Below are positions 39,141 through 51,256 of a stretch of 64,000 nucleotides of DNA, piece by piece; the first letter of the stretch is position 1; each line of letters begins with the position of its first letter. The notes beneath the pieces are model-generated. The model was not told the DNA's origin, did no database searches, and was given only the letters and a program-made list of their open reading frames with translations. Source of the stretch: Pseudomonas parafulva (GTDB lineage: Bacteria; Pseudomonadota; Gammaproteobacteria; Pseudomonadales; Pseudomonadaceae); the NCBI RefSeq assembly GCF_000800255.1, contig NZ_CP009747.1, forward strand, positions 2,604,001 to 2,668,000, read 5' to 3'. The position numbers and the translations under genes were made by a program.

Positions 39141-39448
39141 AGGCGAACTCCACTCCCAGCAGTGGGCACGCCGGGAGAATCAATCGGTCAGATCTGGCTT
39201 GGCAAGAATCAGTAAGGAGTAACTACTGGGTAAGTCCATGGTGGTATTCCACAAGCCCCGGCGGGGCTGACGGGCGCAATCATACACGGGTCGAGCCAGG
39301 TGATCGCTTAAATTTTTGGTCGTAACAATCGTTTGCGCATTAAAGCTCTGACAACGCTCGAAGCCTACAGTGCGACGGCGTCGCGCTGTGAAAAATCACA
39401 TCGCGGGCACAGACGCCCTGCAGGCTGCAGCACCGAACGACAGACATG
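39141..39448. other. Intergenic region between mgtE and the tRNA cluster
   Basis: About 300 bases without a credible gene. A small palindrome AGCCCC-GGC-GGGGCT lies at 39254-39268 upstream of mgtE. No M-box-like structure or other riboswitch core was recognised. Confidence 0.5.
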
Positions 39449-39478
39449 AAAAAGCCCGCTACAGTGAGCGGGCTTTTT
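39449..39478 (-). terminator. Terminator of the tRNA operon
   Basis: AAAAAGCCCGCT pairs perfectly with AGCGGGCTTTTT across a 6-base loop; it lies six bases beyond the 3' end of the last tRNA-Arg gene on the minus strand. Confidence 0.93.
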
Positions 39479-39483
39479 GGGTG

Positions 39484-39560
39484 TGGCGGACTCAGGAGGA
39501 TTCGAACCTCCGACCGCTCGGTTCGTAGCCGAGTACTCTATCCAGCTGAGCTATGAGTCC
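39484..39560 (-). tRNA. tRNA-Arg(ACG), copy 1
   Basis: Acceptor GGACTCA/TGAGTCC, anticodon loop CTACGAA (anticodon ACG, read as inosine-CG), T-arm GGTTCGAATCC, CCA encoded. 77 bases. Last gene of a minus-strand tRNA run; identical over its length to the next two copies. Confidence 0.97.
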
Positions 39561-39648
39561 GTGGTTGGTAATTTTAGACCAGGTTACCACTGGTTTTTGA
39601 CTTGGCTTCACTGAATAGCCTTTCGGCAAGCAAAACCACTTCATAAAG

Positions 39649-39725
39649 TGGCGGACTCAGGAGGATTCGAACCTCCGACCGCTCGGTTCGTAGCCGAGTA
39701 CTCTATCCAGCTGAGCTATGAGTCC
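39649..39725 (-). tRNA. tRNA-Arg(ACG), copy 2
   Basis: Identical to copy 1 including encoded CCA. The sequence directly upstream of its 5' end (about 30 bases, positions 39726-39757) is almost the same as that upstream of copy 1, showing tandem duplication. Confidence 0.97.
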
Positions 39726-39797
39726 ACAGTTGGTAGTTTTAGACCAGATTACCACTGGTTGAATGGTGCGCTTTCCTAGGAAAACCGCCTCATTGTA

Positions 39798-39874
39798 TGG
39801 CGGACTCAGGAGGATTCGAACCTCCGACCGCTCGGTTCGTAGCCGAGTACTCTATCCAGCTGAGCTATGAGTCC
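39798..39874 (-). tRNA. tRNA-Arg(ACG), copy 3
   Basis: Identical to copies 1 and 2 including encoded CCA. Its own upstream flank differs from theirs, so it is the promoter-proximal member of the array. Confidence 0.97.
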
Positions 39875-39980
39875 GTGTCTTGCCGCGCATTATAGTTCGC
39901 TGAATCATTTTGCCAAGTACTATTTCGTTTAATTTCAACGACTTAGCATATTGACCTGCTACAGCGCCCTACACGAAAAA

Positions 39981-40071
39981 TGGCGGTGAAGGGGGGATTC
40001 GAACCCCCGATACCCTTATGAGGTATACTCCCTTAGCAGGGGAGCGCCTTCGGCCACTCGGCCACCTCACC
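39981..40071 (-). tRNA. tRNA-Ser(GCT)
   Basis: A 91-base class II tRNA with acceptor GGTGAGG/CTTCACC, anticodon loop CTGCTAA (anticodon GCT), a long variable arm and encoded CCA. It reads AGC/AGU and stands at the head of the tRNA run, after csrA. Confidence 0.97.
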
Positions 40072-40143
40072 GCAACACGGGGCGTATATTAACCAGACCC
40101 TTCCCCGTTTGCAAACCTTTTTTTGAAAAAAAACCGATAAAAA

Positions 40144-40332
40144 TTAAAGGCTTGGTTCTTCGTCCTTCTCTTTCTTGATCCGCAGGTAGATTTCCTCGCG
40201 GTGAACGGCCACTTCTTTAGGGGCGCTCACACCGATACGCACCTGGTTACCTTTCACACCCAGGACGGTCACGGTGATCTCACCGTCTCCAATGATCAGG
40301 CTCTCGGCGCACCGACGAGTCAGAATCAACAT
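40144..40332 (-). CDS. csrA: Carbon storage / secondary metabolism regulator CsrA (RsmA)
   Basis: This RNA-binding dimer represses translation by occupying GGA motifs; in Pseudomonas it is titrated by small RNAs under GacA. The 62-residue product begins M-L-I-L-T-R-R and carries [11 protein letters not shown] and the RNA-contact [12 protein letters not shown] 40332 with GAGGAG upstream is the family start; an 11-codon upstream extension is not. It lies between lysC and the tRNA run, a common arrangement. Confidence 0.96.
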   Translation of the reverse strand: MLILTRRCAESLIIGDGEITVTVLGVKGNQVRIGVSAPKEVAVHREEIYLRIKKEKDEEPSL

Positions 40333-40380
40333 AGCTTTCTCCTCACGCAATTCATTCAGGGACAACAGTCTGTTGGGATC

Positions 40381-40410
40381 AGGGCGCCGGACGGGACGAT
40401 CCGGCGCCCT
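40381..40410 (-). terminator. GC-rich hairpin in the lysC-csrA intergenic region
   Basis: AGGGCGCCGGA and TCCGGCGCCCT form a perfect 11-bp stem with an 8-base loop, about 50 bases before the csrA ATG. No T tract follows, so it may be part of the csrA leader, an attenuator or a weak terminator for lysC. Confidence 0.45.
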
Positions 40411-40466
40411 TGTCGGCTGTCAGGCAGGAAAAGGACAGTAACCCGCAAGCCAGCCAGAAACACGAA

Positions 40467-40488
40467 GGGCGCGGCATCGGCCGCGCCC
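40467..40488 (-). terminator. GC-rich hairpin just after lysC
   Basis: GGGCGCGGC, loop ATCG, GCCGCGCCC, located 15 bases past the lysC stop; on the minus strand it is followed by TTCGTGTTT. A plausible terminator without a strong T run. Confidence 0.5.
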
Positions 40489-40502
40489 CTGCGGGCAATG
40501 CG

Positions 40503-41738
40503 TCACTCGCTCTGTCGGGCAAGCGCATCGAGCTCGAACGCGGTGTGCAGCGCACGCACGGCCAACTCCAGGTACTTCTCCTCGATCACCACCGAGACCT
40601 TGATCTCAGACGTGGAGATCATCTGGATGTTGATGCTTTCCTTGGCCAGGGCCTCGAACATGCGACTGGCCACACCGGCGTGGGAGCGCATGCCTACACC
40701 GACGATCGACACCTTGGCGATCTTGGTGTCGCCGATTACTTCCCGGGCACCGATCTCGCGCGCAGTGTTTTCCAGGACGCTGAGCGCCTTCTCGTACTCG
40801 TTACGGTGCACGGTGAAGGTGAAGTCGGTGGTGTTATCGTGGGAAACGTTCTGCACGATCATGTCGACTTCGATGTTCGCCGCGCTGATCGGGCCGAGGA
40901 TCTTGAAGGCGACACCCGGGGTATCCGGCACACCACGAATGGTCAGCTTGGCCTCATCACGGTTGAAGGCGATACCGGAAATGATCGGCTGTTCCATGGA
41001 TTCCTCTTCATCGATGGTAATGAGGGTACCCGGACCCTCCTTGAAGCTGTGCAGCACGCGCAGCGGAACGTTGTATTTGCCGGCGAACTCCACCGAGCGG
41101 ATCTGCAACACCTTGGAGCCGAGGCTGGCCATTTCCAGCATCTCTTCGAAGGTGATCTTCTCCAGGCGGCGCGCCTGCGGCACAACACGCGGGTCGGTGG
41201 TGTAGACACCGTCGACGTCGGTGTAGATCTGACACTCCTGCGCACCCAGCGCCGCGGCCAGGGCAACGCCAGTGGTATCGGAGCCGCCACGACCTAGGGT
41301 CGTGATGTTGCCTTGCTCGTCGACACCTTGGAAACCGGCGACAACGACCACCTTGCCTTCCTTGAGGTCGGCGCGAATCTTCTGATCGTCGATCTGCAGG
41401 ATGCGCGCTTTGTTGTGCGAACTGTCGGTGAGGATGCGCACCTGGTTGCCGGTATAGGACACCGCCGGCACGCCCCGCTTGATCAAGGCCATGGCCAGCA
41501 GTGCGATAGTCACCTGCTCGCCGGTCGAAACGATCACGTCCAGTTCGCGGGGCACCAATTGGTCGCTGACTTGCTTGGCCAGGTCGATCAGACGGTTGGT
41601 TTCCCCACTCATGGCCGACAGAACAACCACCAGGTCGTCGCCGGCTTCGCGGTGTTTCTTGACCTTGTCGGCCACCTGCTCGATCCGCTCGATTGAGCCG
41701 ACGGAGGTGCCGCCAAATTTCTGTACGATCAACGCCAT
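40503..41738 (-). CDS. lysC: Aspartate kinase LysC
   Basis: LysC phosphorylates aspartate, the first step toward Lys, Thr, Met and diaminopimelate. The 411-residue product begins M-A-L-I-V-Q-K-F-G-G-T-S-V-G-S and contains the kinase domain (to about residue 245, G-R-G-G-S-D-T-T-G) followed by two ACT domains for feedback by lysine/threonine. GAGG before the ATG supports the start. It follows alaS on the same strand. Confidence 0.96.
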   Translation of the reverse strand: MALIVQKFGGTSVGSIERIEQVADKVKKHREAGDDLVVVLSAMSGETNRLIDLAKQVSDQLVPRELDVIVSTGEQVTIALLAMALIKRGVPAVSYTGNQVRILTDSSHNKARILQIDDQKIRADLKEGKVVVVAGFQGVDEQGNITTLGRGGSDTTGVALAAALGAQECQIYTDVDGVYTTDPRVVPQARRLEKITFEEMLEMASLGSKVLQIRSVEFAGKYNVPLRVLHSFKEGPGTLITIDEEESMEQPIISGIAFNRDEAKLTIRGVPDTPGVAFKILGPISAANIEVDMIVQNVSHDNTTDFTFTVHRNEYEKALSVLENTAREIGAREVIGDTKIAKVSIVGVGMRSHAGVASRMFEALAKESINIQMISTSEIKVSVVIEEKYLELAVRALHTAFELDALARQSE

Positions 41739-41787
41739 TTCAAAGTGCCTCAGCCCACGAAGGGCACCCAGTAATCAAACCTTGCCG

Positions 41788-41821
41788 AAGCGGCCGCTGG
41801 CAGTCATGCCCGCGGCCGCTT
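41788..41821 (-). terminator. Hairpin between alaS and lysC
   Basis: AAGCGGCCGC pairs with GCGGCCGCTT, with an inner GGCA/TGCC stem. It begins five bases after the alaS stop; only two Ts follow, so termination is likely partial. Confidence 0.6.
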
Positions 41822-41825
41822 CCTC

Positions 41826-44450
41826 TCAAAGCCCCTGCTCGGCGAACGGCACGGCCAGTGCCAGGGCCTGATCCAGCGCGGCGACGTCGACGCCACCACC
41901 CTGAGCCATGTCCGGACGGCCACCACCCTTGCCGCCGACCGCCGCAGCGGCCTGTTTCATCAGGTCGCCAGCCTTGAGTTGGCTGGAGAGGTCCTTGGTC
42001 ACGCCGGCCACCAGCACGACCTTGCCCTCATGCTCGCTGCCCAGCAGGATCACTGCGTGGCCGAGCTTGTTCTTCAACTGATCGACGAGCGCCAGCAGCG
42101 CCTTGCCATCCTGCCCATCAAGACGGGCGGCAAGCACCTTGGCACCCTTGACCTCAACGGCCGCATTGGAGAGATCGTCCCCTGCGGCGCTGGCGGCCTT
42201 GGCCTGCAACTGCTCGAGTTGCTTCTCCAACTGGCGGTTGCGCTCGAGCACAGCCGACAGCTTGTCGATCAGGTTGTCGCGGTTGCCCTTGACCAGTTGC
42301 GCAGCTTCCTTGACCTGCTCTTCGGCCGCGTTCAGCCAGGCCAGCGCCGCCGCGCCGGTGATCGCCTCGATACGGCGCACGCCGGAGGCCACCCCACCCT
42401 CGCTGACGATCTTGAACAGGCTGATGTCGCCGGTACGCTTGGCGTGGATACCGCCGCACAGTTCCACCGAGAAGTCGCCGCCCATGGTCAGCACACGCAC
42501 CGTATCGCCGTACTTTTCACCGAACAAGGCCATGGCGCCCTTGCGCTTGGCGGTGTCGATATCGGTCAGTTCAGTGGTGACTTCGGTGTTGCGACGGATC
42601 TCGGCATTGACGATGTCTTCCAGCACCTTGATCTGTTCCGGCTTGACCGCCTCGAAGTGGCTGAAGTCGAACCGCAGGCGCTGACTGTCGACCAGCGAGC
42701 CCTTTTGCTGCACGTGATCGCCCAGCACCCGACGCAACGCTTCGTGCAGCAAGTGAGTGGCAGAGTGGTTAAGCGAGGTGGCGTGCTGCACGTCGGCATC
42801 GACATGGGCCTGGACAGGCGCGCCGATCAGCAGCGCACCGCTGGCGACCACACCATGATGCAGGAAAGCCCCGCCGGTCTTGGTGGTATCGCGCACATCG
42901 AAGCGCACGGCGCCGGACTGCAGATAGCCGGCATCGCCGATCTGGCCGCCGGATTCGGCGTAGAACGGCGTGCGGTCGAGCACCACCACACCCTCCTCGC
43001 CTTCACCCAACTGATCGACCGACTGACCGTCCTTGTACAGCGCAATGACCTTGCCTTCGCCGTAGGTCGCTTCGTAACCGAGGAACTCGGTGGCGGTGTC
43101 GACCTTGACCAGGCTGTTGTAGTCCATGCCGAAGGCGCTGGCCGAGCGGGCGCGCTCGCGCTGGGCGTCCATCTCGCGCTCGAAGCCGGCTTCGTCGATG
43201 GTCAACTCGCGCTCGCGGGCGATGTCGGCGGTCAGGTCCATGGGGAAACCGTAGGTGTCATAGAGCTTGAACACCACATCGCCCGGCACGACCTTGCCCT
43301 GCAACTGCGCCAGATCCTGCTCCAAGATGCGCAGACCCTGCTCGAGCGTTTTGGCGAACTGCTCTTCTTCGGTCTTGAGCACGCGCTCGATATGCGCCTG
43401 CTGGCCCTTGAGCTCGGGGAAGGCCTCGCCCATTTCGGCGACCAGGGCCGCGACGATCAGGTGGAAGAAGCTGCCCTTGGCGCCGAGCTTGTTGCCGTGA
43501 CGGCAGGCGCGGCGAATGATGCGACGCAGCACATAGCCACGCCCCTCGTTGGAGGGCAGCACGCCGTCGGCGATGAGGAAGCCGCAGGAGCGGATATGGT
43601 CGGCCACGACCTTGAGCGACGGCTGCTCGTCGTTGCTGCAACCGATGGCCTTGGCGGCCGCGGCGAGCAGGTTCTGGAACAGGTCGATCTCGTAGTTCGA
43701 GTGCACGTGCTGCATGACCGCACTGATGCGCTCCAGGCCCATACCGGTGTCTACCGAAGGCGCTGGCAGCGGATGCAGCACGCCGTCGGCCGTACGGTTG
43801 AACTGCATGAAGACGTTGTTCCAGATCTCGATGTAGCGGTCACCGTCTTCTTCTGGCGAGCCGGGCGGGCCACCCCAGATGTCCGGCCCGTGGTCGAAGA
43901 AGATCTCGGTGCACGGGCCGCATGGGCCGGTATCGCCCATGGTCCAGAAGTTGTCGGAAGCGTAAGGGGCGCCTTTGTTGTCACCGATGCGCACCATGCG
44001 CTCTGCCGGCACGCCGACCTCTTTGGTCCAGATGTCGTAGGCTTCGTCGTCGCTCGCGTAGACGGTGACCCAGAGCTTGTCCTTGGGCAGGTTCAGCCAC
44101 TGCTCGGACGTGAGGAAGGTCCAGGCGAAGGTGATGGCGTCGCGCTTGAAGTAGTCACCGAAGCTGAAGTTGCCCAGCATTTCGAAGAAGGTATGGTGCC
44201 GCGCGGTATAGCCGACGTTTTCCAGGTCGTTGTGCTTGCCGCCGGCACGTACGCATTTCTGGCTGCTCACTGCGCGGGTGTAGGCGCGCTTTTCCTGACC
44301 GAGGAAGCAGTCCTTGAACTGGTTCATGCCGGCGTTGGTGAACAGCAGGGTCGGGTCGTTGCCCGGGATCAGCGAGCTGGAGGCAACTCGGGTGTGGCCC
44401 TGCTCTTCGAAGAAGCGAAGGAAGGCTTCACGGATTTCTGCGCTTTTCAT
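41826..44450 (-). CDS. alaS: Alanyl-tRNA synthetase
   Basis: AlaRS charges tRNA-Ala and edits mischarged Ser/Gly. The 874-residue length is standard. The class II catalytic domain (1-460) opens M-K-S-A-E-I-R and includes the [16 protein letters not shown] segment. The editing domain shows H-S-A-T-H-L-L-H and the zinc cysteine in C-G-G-I-H-A, and the C-Ala domain follows. ATG 44450 with GGAAG upstream is preferred to a site four codons earlier. Confidence 0.97.
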   Translation of the reverse strand: MKSAEIREAFLRFFEEQGHTRVASSSLIPGNDPTLLFTNAGMNQFKDCFLGQEKRAYTRAVSSQKCVRAGGKHNDLENVGYTARHHTFFEMLGNFSFGDYFKRDAITFAWTFLTSEQWLNLPKDKLWVTVYASDDEAYDIWTKEVGVPAERMVRIGDNKGAPYASDNFWTMGDTGPCGPCTEIFFDHGPDIWGGPPGSPEEDGDRYIEIWNNVFMQFNRTADGVLHPLPAPSVDTGMGLERISAVMQHVHSNYEIDLFQNLLAAAAKAIGCSNDEQPSLKVVADHIRSCGFLIADGVLPSNEGRGYVLRRIIRRACRHGNKLGAKGSFFHLIVAALVAEMGEAFPELKGQQAHIERVLKTEEEQFAKTLEQGLRILEQDLAQLQGKVVPGDVVFKLYDTYGFPMDLTADIARERELTIDEAGFEREMDAQRERARSASAFGMDYNSLVKVDTATEFLGYEATYGEGKVIALYKDGQSVDQLGEGEEGVVVLDRTPFYAESGGQIGDAGYLQSGAVRFDVRDTTKTGGAFLHHGVVASGALLIGAPVQAHVDADVQHATSLNHSATHLLHEALRRVLGDHVQQKGSLVDSQRLRFDFSHFEAVKPEQIKVLEDIVNAEIRRNTEVTTELTDIDTAKRKGAMALFGEKYGDTVRVLTMGGDFSVELCGGIHAKRTGDISLFKIVSEGGVASGVRRIEAITGAAALAWLNAAEEQVKEAAQLVKGNRDNLIDKLSAVLERNRQLEKQLEQLQAKAASAAGDDLSNAAVEVKGAKVLAARLDGQDGKALLALVDQLKNKLGHAVILLGSEHEGKVVLVAGVTKDLSSQLKAGDLMKQAAAAVGGKGGGRPDMAQGGGVDVAALDQALALAVPFAEQGL

Positions 44451-44808
44451 AGGTTCTTCCACGGAAACGGCGGCCGTTTTTGGCTAACGCGTCGGATCGA
44501 CGAAACGACGGCAAAGGGCCGCATTATATCGGTCCTGCAGGCAAGGTGCAGTGTGTTTATGCGATGCAAACCGGTAATCCTGAGTATTTTCGGGCTCGCG
44601 GGGATAAAAACGGCATCGGCGGATGCTAAATCGTCGCTTTGGCCACTGACAAGCCAATTACCGCGCATCTGCGCGCAAAAGAAAACGGCGCGCGGATTAA
44701 ATCCTGTTCATCCATCTGCCAGCAGCGCCGGGTGGTAAGAACATAGCCTTGGCCAAGGCGGACCTGACGCCAAGATGCGACTTCCACCGTTCTTATAGGA
44801 AGCGCTCC
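44451..44808. other. Divergent region between alaS and the M91 peptidase gene
   Basis: About 360 bases with no credible gene. It must hold the alaS promoter (minus) and that of the peptidase (plus). A GCGCGC-rich inverted repeat occurs near 44670-44695. No hrp-box with correct spacing was found. Confidence 0.5.
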
Positions 44809-45999
44809 ATGTCACCGGACGAAATTAGAATCGAAGATCCTTCCGGCGCCTCAGTCGTGCAGGACCTGCCCTATCGCAACGGGCCGCTGACGATCACTCG
44901 CCAAAGCCGACAGTTGCTGATCGAGGTGCTTGACCAGGGCTGCAACCTGGTCGTGCGCCACTGCCCTGAAGGACTTGCGCTGCTCTGGCGCGACGTCACC
45001 TGCACCGTGGCGCTGGCAGCACACGACACCGTGCGGGTGCGCACTGGCGACGGCGACGATCAGGTGATCGTCGAGTCCAGCCTGGACCGGCGCACGGTGA
45101 TCGAAAGCGGCGACGGTAACGACGACATACAGGTGCGCGGCCCTGCGCCAGACGCTGAGACACTGAATGCCGGCATCGTGGTGGTGGACGCCGGAGCCGG
45201 CGATGACCGCATCGTTGTGCAAGGGCTCAGGCAGGCAGAGATCGATGGCGGCGCCGGCAAAGATGTACTGCGTAGCGGCGCCGCTTACAGCCTGCTCTAC
45301 GCAGGCCCTGGCGAGGACAGCCTTGCGATCGAGGCTGGCAAGGGCACACTCGAAGCGCTGCACGGCAGCACCCGAGTGAGCACCGGCAAACAGGATGATC
45401 GGATTTACGGCGACCCTGCGCGCATCATCGCCGAGAGTGGTTTCAGCGCGCCCTTGCTGTACCCACTCCAGGATGCCCAACTGCCGCCTGACTACCTGGC
45501 GACGTTCAAGATCGAAGGCGATGCGCACTATGTCGACAAGGTCAGTCGCCAACTGACGATGCTCAGAGCCAGCCCAGGAGCCTCTGTCCTGCTCGATCGA
45601 TTGGTAGCGCAACAAGTGACCATAACTATCAAGCCCGCCGAGACGCTGGACAACGCCTTCGCGAGCTATGACGAAACCCTGGGGGATCCACATGTACGCG
45701 ATGGCGTTCGCGGCGACCGCATTCGCGACTGCGAGGTCCACTACAACCCGCTGGCACAGCGCCCAGGCACACCGTCGTTGGTGATGCTGTACCACGAGCT
45801 GTGCCACGTCTGGAACTTCGCCACCGGAAGCGCCACGGACAATGTCGAGCGCCTGGCGGTCGGACTCGACAACCCAGGTTCGCTATTCGATTACGACGAC
45901 GACCCCAACACCCCTGACACCGACACCAATCCGCCGCCCTTCAACGAAAATGCCTTGCGCCTGGAACTGGGCCTGGCACCGCGCTTGAGCTACCCGTAA
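44809..45999 (+). CDS. M91-type zinc metallopeptidase with RTX-like repeat domain (HopH1/NleD-like catalytic domain)
   Basis: The 396-residue product has two parts. Residues about 70-205 contain at least six aspartate/glycine repeats such as T-G-D-G-D-D, S-G-D-G-N-D, A-G-A-G-D-D and G-G-A-G-K-D, as in calcium-binding RTX beta-rolls. The C-terminal 180 residues hold a zinc site H329-E-L-C-H333 and, 14 residues on, E347 in V-E-R-L-A-V-G-L-D. They end N-A-L-R-L-E-L-G-L-A-P-R, all in the order seen in M91 effectors such as HopH1 and NleD. Start: ATG 44809 with AGGAAG upstream. No Sec signal peptide. It is inserted between the core genes alaS and astE and is probably a secreted or injected protease; the target and route are unknown. 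Confidence 0.75.
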   Translation: MSPDEIRIEDPSGASVVQDLPYRNGPLTITRQSRQLLIEVLDQGCNLVVRHCPEGLALLWRDVTCTVALAAHDTVRVRTGDGDDQVIVESSLDRRTVIESGDGNDDIQVRGPAPDAETLNAGIVVVDAGAGDDRIVVQGLRQAEIDGGAGKDVLRSGAAYSLLYAGPGEDSLAIEAGKGTLEALHGSTRVSTGKQDDRIYGDPARIIAESGFSAPLLYPLQDAQLPPDYLATFKIEGDAHYVDKVSRQLTMLRASPGASVLLDRLVAQQVTITIKPAETLDNAFASYDETLGDPHVRDGVRGDRIRDCEVHYNPLAQRPGTPSLVMLYHELCHVWNFATGSATDNVERLAVGLDNPGSLFDYDDDPNTPDTDTNPPPFNENALRLELGLAPRLSYP

Positions 46000-46003
46000 C
46001 GGC

Positions 46004-47011
46004 CTAACCCAACTGCTGCCCGGCATCCGGCACCACCAGGAGGCCGGCACGCAGCCCATTACGCACCTTGGGGTTGGGGAAGATGATCCGCGCATCCTGC
46101 TCGTCGACCACCCAGCGGGTCTGGGCGATATCGTCAGCCAGCAGGTAGCCTTGCGGCAGCGGCGAAAAATTCTCGATGTCCGGCGGCAAGTGAAGGCGGA
46201 AGTTGTCACTGTGCTTGATGACCTCGCGGGCGACTCGGAACAGCTTGAGGTTCTCAAGGCTCTGCGCAGCCTCTGGTTCGGCGTGTTCGATGAGCTGAAT
46301 CAGACGCTGCTCGAGCCGGTCGAGGTTGACCGGCGCGTTCTGCCCGAACGGGCGCGCTTTGCCCAGCTCCAGGGTGAAGGCTTCGGCGTCGAGCTGTTCG
46401 TAGGTAAAGGCGCTGAAGGTGATCGACGACTTGCTCTGCAACAGCACCGCCTCGATACCGGCCGCTGCCAATCGCGCGAGTTGTTCACGTGAATGCAGCC
46501 GACCTTCCTTGAACGGATACAAGGCGAACTGCTCGATCTTCGAGCCGCGGATGGCGGTGTGCAGATCGTAATGCAGGCGCTGGCGGCCAGGTGTAGCGAA
46601 GAAGACGCGGGCAAACTGCTCCAGCTCGGCCGCACGCAATGCCTCGAAACCGCTGGACAGGGCATGGCGACCGTTGAACAGGCGATTGATGTCCTGCTCC
46701 ACGAAGCGCTCGCCCTTGCGGATCGCAGCCGGATTGCCAAACAAAAACAACACCCGCGCACGGGGTATCAGGGTGCCACTGGCAACGCCGTGCAGTAACC
46801 GCTCGAGCAGCTCGATCGGCGCAGTCTCGTTGCCGTGAATACCTGCCGAAAGCAGCAGATCAAGCCCGCAGTCCTCACCTTCGGGCGGACGCACTTCCAG
46901 CGCCCCCTCGCCCAGCCAACGCAGACGCACGCCCCGGGACGTCACCTGGGTCTTCTCGGCCGGTTCATGATCGGTGAGGGTCAACTCAAGCAGTTTGCCG
47001 AGGGCGAGCAT
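46004..47011 (-). CDS. astE: Succinylglutamate desuccinylase
   Basis: AstE releases succinate and glutamate in the last step of arginine succinyltransferase catabolism. The 335-residue product is an M14-like zinc amidohydrolase with G-I-H-G-N-E-T (His and Glu ligands, near residue 73), D-L-H-T-A-I-R and an N-P-A-A-I-R segment. It stops four bases from the convergent peptidase gene and is the last gene of the ast operon. Confidence 0.95.
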   Translation of the reverse strand: MLALGKLLELTLTDHEPAEKTQVTSRGVRLRWLGEGALEVRPPEGEDCGLDLLLSAGIHGNETAPIELLERLLHGVASGTLIPRARVLFLFGNPAAIRKGERFVEQDINRLFNGRHALSSGFEALRAAELEQFARVFFATPGRQRLHYDLHTAIRGSKIEQFALYPFKEGRLHSREQLARLAAAGIEAVLLQSKSSITFSAFTYEQLDAEAFTLELGKARPFGQNAPVNLDRLEQRLIQLIEHAEPEAAQSLENLKLFRVAREVIKHSDNFRLHLPPDIENFSPLPQGYLLADDIAQTRWVVDEQDARIIFPNPKVRNGLRAGLLVVPDAGQQLG

Positions 47012-47022
47012 AGGGCGCTTCC

Positions 47023-47313
47023 TTAGTGTTGGTGGCCGCAGTCGGGGCCGTGCACGTGATCGTCGTCTTCGTCGACCTCGGCGGGCTCCATCTCCAGTTG
47101 CAGGCTGACCAGGTTGGTGGCCATCGGGCGCAGCAGCAGGTTGGCGTATTCAGCATCGCCCTCCTCCACGTCGACGCCGATCAGCAACTGGCCGCGACCA
47201 TCCTGCTGGATCCACACCTCCTTGCCTTGCCACATCACCGCAAAGCGTGTGCAGGAGGTTTCCAGTTGGGTGCCGTCTTCATCTTCCAGGATCAGGCGCA
47301 GGGCATCGGACAT
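47023..47313 (-). CDS. Small acidic protein with histidine-rich tail, ast operon
   Basis: A 96-residue acidic protein, [12 protein letters not shown] at the start, ending in an Asp/His/Cys tail ([14 protein letters not shown]) that looks able to bind a metal. It is placed between astB (17 bases upstream) and astE (11 bases downstream) on the same strand, so it is almost certainly co-transcribed with arginine catabolism. Similar small proteins occur at this position in other pseudomonads, but I know of no established function. The ATG at 47313 fits the operon spacing; a longer frame would overlap astB. Confidence 0.75.
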   Translation of the reverse strand: MSDALRLILEDEDGTQLETSCTRFAVMWQGKEVWIQQDGRGQLLIGVDVEEGDAEYANLLLRPMATNLVSLQLEMEPAEVDEDDDHVHGPDCGHQH

Positions 47314-47329
47314 CACAAGATTCTCTCTA

Positions 47330-48679
47330 TCAAGGTTGGTATTGAAACGGGTAGACACTACCCAGGTTCAGGATCCGGGTCAGCTCGTCCAGTGCCGTAC
47401 GGCATTCATCGAGCAGTTGCGGGTCGGCCAGGTCGGCGTCGGCCAGGCGATCGCGATAATGCGTATCCACCCACTGCAGCAAACGTTCATAAAGCGGCGC
47501 GGTGAGTATCACGCCTGGGTTGACCGCCGCCAACTCATGCTCTTTGAGCGCCACACGCAAACGCAGGCATGCCGGGCCGCCGCCGTTGCGCATGCTCTGC
47601 TTGAGGTCGAACACCTTGACCTCACGGATCACGCCCTGCTGCGCAGTGAGCTGCTGCAGGTACTGCCACACCCGCTCGTTGTTACGGCACTCCTCGGGCA
47701 CCACCAGCACCATGGAGCCGTCGTCGCGTGACAGCAATTGGCTGTTGAACAGGTAAGAGCGGACGGCATCTTCCACCGTCACCGCCGAGCGCGGCACCGC
47801 GATGGCCTGGAACTGCCCCCCCCTGGCCGCCAGCTTGGTCTGCAACTGGCCGAGCACCGCATCGCTGTCGAGAAAGGCGTCTTGGTGGTGGAACAGCACT
47901 TGGCCATTACCCACCGCGATCACGTCGTTGTGGAATACGCCCTGGTCGATCACCGTCGGATTCTGTTGAGCGTAGACCACGCCATCGGCGCTGAGGCCGT
48001 GCAGTCGCGCCACCGCCTGGGACGCTTCCAGAGTCTGGCGTGCCGGGTACTTCTGCGGAGACGGATAACGGCTGTCGAACGCGCTGCGGCCATAGACGAA
48101 GAATTCCACTCCCGGCTCGCCGTAGTCGCGGCAAAACCGCGTGTGGTTGGCCGCGCCTTCGTCACCGAACTGCGCCACCGCAGGCAGCGCCGGGTGATGG
48201 ACGAAGTGCTGCGCGTCGGCGAACATCGCCGCCAAAACGCGGCTGGTGGTCGGGTGCTCGATGCTGCGGTGATACTTGCAGTTGAGGTTGGCTGCGGTGA
48301 AGTGCACACGCCCATCGGCGGTGTCGGCGCTCGGGCTGACCGTGGCGGCATTGGCCACCCACATGCTCGACGCCGAACAACTGGCGACCAGCAAGGGCAT
48401 CGCCTCGCGCGCAGCGTGCCGGATGACCTCGGCGTCGCTGCCAGGGAACCCCAAGCGGCGCAAGGCGGCCACGTCCGGGCGCTCCTGCGGGGCGAGCACG
48501 CCCTGCTTGAAGCCCATGTCCATCAGCGCCTTCATCTTGGCCAGGCCCTGACGCGCAGCCTCTCGCGGGTTGGAGTGCTGCTGGCTGTTGCTCTGCGAGG
48601 CCACGTTGCCGTAGGACAGGCCACCATAGTTGTGGGTCGGCCCCACCAGGCCATCGAAATTCACTTCATGGGCTTTCAT
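47330..48679 (-). CDS. astB: N-succinylarginine dihydrolase
   Basis: AstB hydrolyses succinylarginine to succinylornithine, two ammonia and CO2. The 449-residue length and the start [20 protein letters not shown] match the family. [11 protein letters not shown] carries a catalytic His, and the catalytic Cys lies near the C-terminus in [12 protein letters not shown] 48679 (GGAG eight bases before) is chosen over an ATG at 48706 that overlaps the astD stop. Confidence 0.96.
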   Translation of the reverse strand: MKAHEVNFDGLVGPTHNYGGLSYGNVASQSNSQQHSNPREAARQGLAKMKALMDMGFKQGVLAPQERPDVAALRRLGFPGSDAEVIRHAAREAMPLLVASCSASSMWVANAATVSPSADTADGRVHFTAANLNCKYHRSIEHPTTSRVLAAMFADAQHFVHHPALPAVAQFGDEGAANHTRFCRDYGEPGVEFFVYGRSAFDSRYPSPQKYPARQTLEASQAVARLHGLSADGVVYAQQNPTVIDQGVFHNDVIAVGNGQVLFHHQDAFLDSDAVLGQLQTKLAARGGQFQAIAVPRSAVTVEDAVRSYLFNSQLLSRDDGSMVLVVPEECRNNERVWQYLQQLTAQQGVIREVKVFDLKQSMRNGGGPACLRLRVALKEHELAAVNPGVILTAPLYERLLQWVDTHYRDRLADADLADPQLLDECRTALDELTRILNLGSVYPFQYQP

Positions 48680-48702
48680 CGGCTCGGCTCCGAGACCTGT
48701 TG

Positions 48703-51194
<2,492 letters not shown>

Positions 51195-51256
51195 GCTATC
51201 TCCTTGTGCGGCGGCCTGTGCCTGCCGCGAATCGCGCCTGCCGGCGAGCGCTCGGC

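Noticed and set aside
39254..39268. Palindrome upstream of mgtE as a magnesium riboswitch
   Set aside because: Only a 6-bp stem; no M-box core; such riboswitches are mainly known in Firmicutes.
44752..44790. A possible hrp-box (GGACCT ... CCACCGT) before the M91 protease gene
   Set aside because: The first element differs from GGAACC and the spacing is 18 rather than 15-16 bases, so type III co-regulation is not supported.
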